Shown: piece after piece, positions 58,676 through 64,000 of the stretch
Position numbering within the stretch: position 1 is the stretch's first letter
Layout: the number at the start of each line of letters is the position of its first letter
Assembly: GCA_050299555.1 (NCBI GenBank)
Contig: JBNKWA010000090.1
Location: 18,689 to 82,688 of the forward strand
Origin: JBNKWA01 sp050299555
GTDB taxonomy: Bacteria; Pseudomonadota; Alphaproteobacteria; Rhodobacterales; Rhodobacteraceae
Direction of reading: 5' to 3'
Length of the DNA stretch: 64,000 nt
The notes under the pieces: model-generated
What the model was told of the DNA's origin: nothing
The model's database searches: none
The model's input: the letters and a program-made list of their open reading frames with translations, nothing else
Made by a program: the position numbers and the translations under genes

Positions 58676-61540
58676 ATGGCGGCATTCGGCAAGGGACACC
58701 ATCTGCACCTGATAGACGGCTCGGCCTTTATTTTCCGTGCATTCCACGCCCTGCCGCCGTTGACGCGGAAGTCCGACGGGCTGCCCGTCGGCGCCGTCGC
58801 CGGTTTCTGCAACATGGTCTACAAGATGGTCGAGGACAACGCGGGCCCCGACGCGCCGACCCATGTGGCGGTGATCTTCGACCACTCCGAGCAGACCTTC
58901 CGCAGCGAGATGTACGATGCCTACAAGGCCAACCGGCCGCCGCCGCCGGAGGACCTGGTGCCGCAGTTCCCGCTGACCCGGAAGGCGACCCGGGCCTTCT
59001 CGATCGCCTGCATCGAGAAGCCGGGCTACGAGGCCGACGACATCATCGCCACCTATGCCCGCGAGGCCCGCGAGGCCGGCGGGCGGGTGACCATCATCTC
59101 GTCCGACAAGGATCTGATGCAGCTGGTGGGCGGCGGCGTCGAGATGTTCGACGCCATGAAGAACGCGCGCATCGGCCCCGAGGAGGTGGAGGCCAAGTTC
59201 GGCGTCGGCCCGGACCGGGTGATCGACGTGCAGGCACTGTGCGGCGACAGCGTCGACAACGTGCCGGGGGCGCCGGGGATCGGGGTGAAGACGGCGGCGC
59301 AGCTGATCCGAGACTATGGCGACCTGGAGACGCTTCTGGCGCGGGCCGGGGAGATCACGCAGCCCAAGCGTCGGCAGACCCTGATCGACTTCGCCGACCA
59401 GATCCGGCTGTCCAGGAAGCTGGTGACGCTGGACCAGCATACGCCGGGGCTGGAGCCGCTGGAGAGCCTCGAGGTGCAGCCGCTGGATCCCGACAGGATC
59501 ATGCCGTTCCTGGCCGAGATGGAGCTTCGCACCCTGACCCGGCGGATCGCCGAGAAGCTGAAGCTGGAGGTGCCGGCGATTCCCGATGCCGGCGCGGTGG
59601 CGGGCGGCGGCGCTTCCTCGGGGGCATCGAACCCCCTCGGAAGCGGGGGCGACGGCGCACCCTTTGAGGCGCGTCCCGACCCGGCGCTGACCGAGGCGCC
59701 GGACCTTGCGCGATACGAGACGGTCCGCGACGCGGCGGCGCTGGAGCGCTGGATCGCGGCCATCCGCGAGCGCGGCTGGGTCGCCTTCGACACCGAGACC
59801 ACCAGCCTCGACGAGATGCGGGCCGAACTGGTGGGGATCAGCCTTGCGGTGGAGCCCGGGCGCGGCGGCTACATCCCCGTCGGCCACGTGATCGGCGAGG
59901 GCGATCTGCTCGGCGCGCGGGTGCCTGCCGAGGGGCAGATGCCGCTCGACGCGGTGCTGGCGGCGCTGAAGCCGGTGCTTGAGGACCCGGGCATCCTGAA
60001 GATCGGCCAGAACCTGAAATACGACTACAAGATCATGGCCCGCCACGGCATCCGCGTGGCGCCGATCGCCGACACGCTGCTGATGAGCTTCGCGCTGCAC
60101 GCCGGGCTGCACAACCACGGGCTCGACACGCTGTCGGAGCGTTATCTCGGCCATGTCCCGCAGGGGATCAAGGAGCTGATCGGCAGCGGGCGCAACCGCA
60201 AGACCTTTGCCGAGGTCGATGTCGGTGCCGCCACCGGCTATGCCGCCGAGGATGCCGATCTGGCGCTGCGGCTGTGGAAGAGCTTTGCGCCGCAGCTGCA
60301 CGGCAACCGGGTCACCACCGTCTACGAGACGCTGGAGCGGCCGCTGGTTCCGGTTCTGGCGGACATGGAGATGGCCGGCGTCAAGGTGAACCGGGAGCAT
60401 CTTTACGCCATGTCGAACGCCTTCGCCCAGAAGATGGCGGCGCTTGAGGACGAGATCACCGAACTCGCCGGCGGGCGGTTCAATGTCGGCTCGCCCAAGC
60501 AGCTCGGCGAGGTCCTGTTCGACCGCATGGGCCTGCCGGGCGGGCAGAAGGGCAAGACCGGCGCCTATGGTACCGGAGCCGATGTGCTGGAGACGCTGGC
60601 CGCCGAGGGCCACGACCTGCCGGCGCGGGTGCTGGACTGGCGGCTGATCGCCAAGCTGAAGTCCACCTATACCGATACCCTGCAGGACCACATCAATCCC
60701 GAGACCGGCCGTGTCCACACCTCGTATTCCATCGCCGGCGCCAATACCGGACGGCTGGCCTCGACCTACCCCAACCTGCAGAACATCCCGATCCGCACCG
60801 AGGAGGGGCGGCGCATCCGCGAGGCTTTCATCGCCGAGCCGGGCAATGTGCTGGTGAGCCTCGACTACAGCCAGATCGAGCTGCGCATCCTCGCCCATAT
60901 CGCCGGCATCGATGCCCTGAAGAAGGCCTTCCGCGACGGGCTCGACATCCATGCGATGACCGCCTCCGAGATGTTCGGCGTCCCCATCGAGGGCATGGAC
61001 CCGATGGTCCGGCGGCAGGCCAAGGCGATCAATTTCGGCGTCATCTACGGCATCTCGGCCTTTGGCCTGGCCAACAACCTGCGCATCCCCCGCGAGGACG
61101 CCAAGGCCTTCATCGAGCGCTATTTCGAGCGCTTCCCGGGCATCCGCAAATACATGGACGATACCGTCGCCTTCGCCCGCGAGCACACCTTCGTGCGCAC
61201 GCTGTTCGGGCGCCGCATCAACACGCCGGAAATCAACGCCAAGGGTCCCCATGGCGGCTTTGCCCGCCGCGCCGCCATCAACGCTCCGATCCAGGGCTCG
61301 GCCGCCGACATCATCCGCCGCGCCATGATCCGGGTGCCGGCGGCGATCGAGGGGCTACCGGCCAGGATGCTGCTGCAGGTCCATGACGAACTGCTGTTCG
61401 AGGTGGCCGAGGACGCGGTCGAGCCGCTGATCGGGCGGGTGAAGGCGGTGATGGAAGGCGCGGCCGAGCCGGCGGTGAAGCTGGATGTGCCCATCGTCGT
61501 CGATGCCGGGCAGGGGCCGAACTGGGCCGAGGCCCACTGA
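58676..61540 (+). CDS. polA: DNA polymerase I
   Basis: A 954-residue polymerase for Okazaki fragment processing and repair. The 5' nuclease domain (about 1-300) has LHLIDGSAFIFRAFHAL, YKANRPPPPEDL and YEADDIIATYAREA. The 3'-5' exonuclease domain is intact (WVAFDTETTSLDEMRAELVG, LKIGQNLKYDYKIM). The polymerase domain has VSLDYSQIELRILAHIAG, RRQAKAINFGVIYGISAFGL and LQVHDELLFEV. ATG 58676 follows AGGGAGGCGG. The frame stays open upstream but lacks polymerase features there. Confidence 0.97.
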   Translation: MAAFGKGHHLHLIDGSAFIFRAFHALPPLTRKSDGLPVGAVAGFCNMVYKMVEDNAGPDAPTHVAVIFDHSEQTFRSEMYDAYKANRPPPPEDLVPQFPLTRKATRAFSIACIEKPGYEADDIIATYAREAREAGGRVTIISSDKDLMQLVGGGVEMFDAMKNARIGPEEVEAKFGVGPDRVIDVQALCGDSVDNVPGAPGIGVKTAAQLIRDYGDLETLLARAGEITQPKRRQTLIDFADQIRLSRKLVTLDQHTPGLEPLESLEVQPLDPDRIMPFLAEMELRTLTRRIAEKLKLEVPAIPDAGAVAGGGASSGASNPLGSGGDGAPFEARPDPALTEAPDLARYETVRDAAALERWIAAIRERGWVAFDTETTSLDEMRAELVGISLAVEPGRGGYIPVGHVIGEGDLLGARVPAEGQMPLDAVLAALKPVLEDPGILKIGQNLKYDYKIMARHGIRVAPIADTLLMSFALHAGLHNHGLDTLSERYLGHVPQGIKELIGSGRNRKTFAEVDVGAATGYAAEDADLALRLWKSFAPQLHGNRVTTVYETLERPLVPVLADMEMAGVKVNREHLYAMSNAFAQKMAALEDEITELAGGRFNVGSPKQLGEVLFDRMGLPGGQKGKTGAYGTGADVLETLAAEGHDLPARVLDWRLIAKLKSTYTDTLQDHINPETGRVHTSYSIAGANTGRLASTYPNLQNIPIRTEEGRRIREAFIAEPGNVLVSLDYSQIELRILAHIAGIDALKKAFRDGLDIHAMTASEMFGVPIEGMDPMVRRQAKAINFGVIYGISAFGLANNLRIPREDAKAFIERYFERFPGIRKYMDDTVAFAREHTFVRTLFGRRINTPEINAKGPHGGFARRAAINAPIQGSAADIIRRAMIRVPAAIEGLPARMLLQVHDELLFEVAEDAVEPLIGRVKAVMEGAAEPAVKLDVPIVVDAGQGPNWAEAH

Positions 61541-61699
61541 GCCGGCTCAGATGCCTCTCAGGCGGCGAGCGCGATCACCATGCGTCCATCGCGACCGGCG
61601 GTTCTGCACATGGGCCGGCTCCTTGGTTCGCTGCCGGGTGACACGCGCCGCCGGTGGTCTTCCGGCGTCTTCCAGGCAGTGCTCACGCGGATTTCATTG

Positions 61700-61723
61700 C
61701 CGGCGGCGGCTTGCTGCCGCCGG
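61700..61723 (+). terminator. hairpin downstream of polA
   Basis: An 8-bp stem CCGGCGGC/GCCGCCGG with an eight-base loop and a short TTT tail lies 160 bp after polA. It is the best terminator candidate in the otherwise featureless 277-bp gap. Confidence 0.5.
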
Positions 61724-61817
61724 TTTCAGCCTGCCGGCCAAGCGTGTTTTGTGCAGGCGCGCCCGTCGGTCTAGGGAGGGGGAAGCCGCCTGTGGCGATG
61801 GTCGAGGATGAGCCGCG

Positions 61818-62006
61818 ATGTTTCGGATGCTTGCAGTCCTGCTTTTCCTGCCCGCTGCGGGGGCGGTTTCCGGCTGTTACATCACCGCCGGCGATGTCAG
61901 CCATGTGGGCGGCGTGAATGTCGGGACGGCGGTCACGCTCGATCCCGATAGCGGCCGGGTCGATCCCTCGGTCACGCTGTCGACCGGGCCGATCTACGTG
62001 CGCTGA
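61818..62006 (+). CDS. small putative lipoprotein
   Basis: A 62-residue protein with a hydrophobic start and a lipobox (LLFLPAAGAVSGCYITAGDV; VSG/C) that predicts lipid anchoring at C20. The remaining 42 residues (GGVNVGTAVTLDPDSGRVDP) are Gly/Val/Thr-rich and possibly beta-structured. No family was recognised. It stands alone, with ATG 61818 following GATGAGCCGCG. Confidence 0.65.
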   Translation: MFRMLAVLLFLPAAGAVSGCYITAGDVSHVGGVNVGTAVTLDPDSGRVDPSVTLSTGPIYVR

Positions 62007-62164
62007 CTGGGCGGTCCGGGCCTGAACCAGGGCGCAGGGGCCATCGCCCGCCCCGATACCCCGAGCGAAGCCGGGCCAGCGAGGCGATCTGATCCTGAGC
62101 TGCGCTCAGGCTGTTCCCGGGCAAGGACCCTTTTCAGACCGGGTCGGTTCGAAGCGGCGCCGGT

Positions 62165-62623
62165 CTAGGCGCGCGCCCGGGCGACGTCGTTCGGGCGCCA
62201 GGCCCAGCTGGCCAGATTGATGACGATCGCCAGCACCCGCCGGATGCTGTCATCGGGATTGCGCACCACCGCGTAGCTGGCCGAGGCCCAGATCTCCTCG
62301 CCATCCGAGGCATAGAACCGCCGCTCCTCGTTATGGGTGGCGCCGGCGATGATCCTGGCCCAGTTGCGAAAGTCGCCTGCCGTGGGTTTACGCGGCCCGC
62401 AGGACAGCTGGTGAAAGCTCTGCCGGACGAAACGATCGTGCGGGCAGCGGAACAGACTGACAGCGTTGGCGTTGGCATCGACAACGAAGCCGTCGGCGTC
62501 GAACCAGATCAGGCACTGCGCCTGATCCAGCGCACGCATGATCCCCCGCCGCTCGACCCGGTCCGACGGGTCAAGCACCAAAGAGCGACGTTCCTCGACA
62601 GAGCCGGCCATGGGCGCGAGCAT
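62165..62623 (-). CDS. stand-alone PAS-domain protein
   Basis: A 152-residue protein. Residues 25-145 form one PAS domain (IMRALDQAQCLIWFDADGFV, VDANANAVSLF, EERRFYASDGEEIWASASYA, VVRNPDDSIRRVLAIVINLA). No kinase, cyclase or DNA-binding part is attached. The pattern resembles PAS domains that precede methyl-accepting or kinase modules, so it may be a single-domain signal modulator or a remnant. Starts at 62623 and 62611 are both possible. Confidence 0.75.
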   Translation of the reverse strand: MLAPMAGSVEERRSLVLDPSDRVERRGIMRALDQAQCLIWFDADGFVVDANANAVSLFRCPHDRFVRQSFHQLSCGPRKPTAGDFRNWARIIAGATHNEERRFYASDGEEIWASASYAVVRNPDDSIRRVLAIVINLASWAWRPNDVARARA

Positions 62624-62646
62624 GCCATGACAAGGTTACGCTCCGG

Positions 62647-62835
62647 TTAGAAATCGCTGACGACGCCCTTGCGCTCCCAGTCGCCATAGCGGGTTGGCTC
62701 CGGCCCTTTCGGGCCCCCCTGTTCCGGCGGCCGGTCGGCGGGCGGCGCGGCCGCCCGGCGGGCCGCCGCCTCGGCCAGCGCCCGTTGTGCGGCCGGCGGC
62801 AGCGCCGCGTTGTCGGTGGTTTTCGGCTCGGCCAT
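62647..62835 (-). CDS. DUF1674/SDHAF4-like succinate dehydrogenase assembly factor
   Basis: A 62-residue protein with a disordered Ala/Pro-rich start and the invariant ending EPTRYGDWERKGVVSDF preceded by GGPKG. This is the DUF1674 signature, homologous to SDHAF4, which in mitochondria binds flavinylated SdhA during complex II assembly. The start at 62835 is unambiguous. It is divergent from htpX. Confidence 0.88.
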   Translation of the reverse strand: MAEPKTTDNAALPPAAQRALAEAAARRAAAPPADRPPEQGGPKGPEPTRYGDWERKGVVSDF

Positions 62836-62984
62836 GTCCGTTCCCTCTGGCAGGTCGCGCCCCAAGACATAAGATGCGCCGCCAGGGCGGGGCAAGGCCG
62901 CGGCGCGCTTGCGTCCGGGCCGCCGGCGCTTACATCTTGGCGCCTGAGGGGGCGGCATTGCCCCGGGCGCCGGAGGAGGGGCCC

Positions 62985-63935
62985 ATGAACTTCGTGAAGA
63001 GCATCGTGCTGCTGGCGGTGTTGACGGCCCTGTTCATGGCGGTCGGCTATATCATCGGTGGAACCGGTGGCATGCTGCTGGCGCTGGTCTTTGCCGCCGG
63101 TACCAATGCCTGGACCTGGTGGAACTCGGACAAGCTGGCGCTCAAGGTGCACAACGCGCAGCCGGCCACGCCCGCGGGACAGCCGGAGCTGCATGCCCTG
63201 GTGGCGCGCCTCGCCCAGCGCGCCGGCTTGCCGATGCCGAAGGTGTTCCTGATCCCGTCCGAGCAGCCCAACGCCTTTGCCACCGGGCGCAACCCCGAGA
63301 ACGCGGCGGTCGCCATCACCACGGGGCTTCTGGCCATGCTCGGCCGCGACGAGGTCGAAGGCGTGATCGCCCACGAGCTGGCCCATATCGAGCACCGCGA
63401 CACCCTGACCATGACGGTGGCCGCCACCTTCGCCGGCGCCATTTCGATGCTGGCGCAGTTCGGCTTCTGGTTCGGCCGCGGTGGCTCGAACCGCAATCCG
63501 CTCGGCGGCTTCGGGGTGCTGCTGGCGGTGCTCGTGGCGCCGGTCGCCGCGATGCTGGTGCAGATGACCATCAGCCGCACGCGCGAATATTCCGCCGACC
63601 GGCGCGGCGCCGAGATCTCTGGCAAGCCGCTGGCGCTGGCCTCGGCGCTGAAGAAGATCGCCACCACCGGGCACCGGTTCGAGATGCGCTCGGCCGAGCG
63701 CTTCCCGGGTACGGCGCACATGTTCATCGTCAACCCGCTGACCGGCAATCGCATGGACAGCCTGTTTTCCACCCATCCGCGGGTGGAGAACCGGATAGAG
63801 GCTCTGATCGAGATGGCCGAGTCGGGCGAGTTCGGCCCGTCCCGCAGCCTCGTTGAGGGCTCGACGCCCGAGCGCCGGCCCACCGGCATTCCGACCGTCC
63901 GGCGCGCGCGTCAGCGGAGTGGCCCGTGGACCTAG
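62985..63935 (+). CDS. htpX: membrane zinc metalloprotease HtpX
   Basis: A 316-residue M48 protease of inner-membrane quality control. Two N-terminal spans (ILLAVLTALFMAVGYIIGG-like region, residues 5-45) precede the zinc motif HELAHIEHRD (HExxH) and the third ligand in SRTREYSADRRGAEIS. Two further spans lie between them. The C-terminal SLFSTHPRVENRIEALIEM is typical. ATG 62985 follows GGAGGAGGGG. It overlaps the next gene by 10 bp. Confidence 0.95.
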   Translation: MNFVKSIVLLAVLTALFMAVGYIIGGTGGMLLALVFAAGTNAWTWWNSDKLALKVHNAQPATPAGQPELHALVARLAQRAGLPMPKVFLIPSEQPNAFATGRNPENAAVAITTGLLAMLGRDEVEGVIAHELAHIEHRDTLTMTVAATFAGAISMLAQFGFWFGRGGSNRNPLGGFGVLLAVLVAPVAAMLVQMTISRTREYSADRRGAEISGKPLALASALKKIATTGHRFEMRSAERFPGTAHMFIVNPLTGNRMDSLFSTHPRVENRIEALIEMAESGEFGPSRSLVEGSTPERRPTGIPTVRRARQRSGPWT

Positions 63936-64000
63936 CCGCCACTCCCGGACTGGCGGCGCGGCGCGCGGCGCTGGCGCTGATCGGCAGGGTTATCGACGAG
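63926..64000 (+). CDS. rsmB: 16S rRNA m5C967 methyltransferase RsmB (partial, 5' end only)
   Basis: Twenty-five codons from GTG 63926 read VDLAATPGLAARRAALALIG before the window ends. The PGLAARRAAL opening is that of the NusB-like domain of RsmB, which methylates C967 of 16S rRNA. The htpX-rsmB order is common in Rhodobacterales. The start lies inside the htpX end, implying cotranslation. The call rests on a short fragment. Confidence 0.6.
   Translation, partial: MDLAATPGLAARRAALALIGRVIDE

Noticed and set aside
58643..61252. Long minus-strand open frame antisense to polA
   Set aside because: It is the antisense shadow of polA. Only its last part beyond the polA start (58160-58642), with its own signal peptide, is kept as a gene.

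Overview
The window is chromosomal DNA of a GC-rich alphaproteobacterium, most probably a member of the Rhodobacterales. The pointers are a crotonyl-CoA carboxylase/reductase with the Rhodobacter-type sequence, a LuxR/LuxI pair preceded by a small acidic ORF, the alphaproteobacterial cell-cycle regulator TrcR (DUF1013), DUF1194 and TIGR02186 proteins, a fused-membrane PntA, SDHAF4/DUF1674, and an htpX-rsmB junction. Almost all genes have strongly GC-biased third positions. The exception is 19.1-20.8 kb, which is visibly AT-richer. No rRNA, tRNA, CRISPR array, integrase or insertion sequence was recognised.

Layout. 0-5.6 kb: partial GNAT acetyltransferase and ffh on the minus strand, then three paralogous sulfotransferase-like domains in two adjacent plus-strand genes, the second a tandem fusion. 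5.6-12.1 kb: MFS carrier, zapE, a YodC-like small protein, a secreted lectin-like protein, and a two-gene unit of a helical protein plus a TPR protein built from 48-residue repeats. 12.2-19.0 kb: a segment bracketed by mirror-image pairs of about 80-bp GTCCCC/GGGGAC repeats. It holds a PlsB-like acyltransferase, ccr, a quorum-sensing pair and an SF1 helicase. 19.1-20.7 kb: an AT-rich islet with a DUF3892 gene and a 353-residue protein joining a DnaG-type CHC2 zinc finger to a nucleoside-deoxyribosyltransferase/TIR-like domain. This is the best candidate here for an undescribed (defence-like) system.

20.8-29.4 kb: DUF1194 protein, SDR, cytochrome c, a divergent pair of sugar-acid enzymes (XylX-like dehydratase and MOFRL glycerate kinase), trcR, RNase T2, and a TauE/SafE-TIGR02186 pair. 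29.5-36.0 kb: a minus-strand operon metK-murJ-aminotransferase-like-asnB-HpcH aldolase, in which the aminotransferase homologue has Arg at the PLP-lysine position. 36-46 kb: a coiled-coil membrane protein, pntAB, a CDGSH protein, a stand-alone formate dehydrogenase alpha subunit and an MscS channel.

45.7-51.0 kb: an operon of response regulator, FIST (NosP-like) sensor, hybrid kinase and two exported proteins. 51.2-57.2 kb: a seven-gene MoxR/DUF58/DUF4381/VWA/TPR/BatD operon with overlapping starts and stops. 57.5-64 kb: small exported proteins, polA, a lone PAS protein, an SDHAF4 homologue, htpX and the start of rsmB.

All calls rest on reading the sequence and remembered family features. 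No database search was possible.
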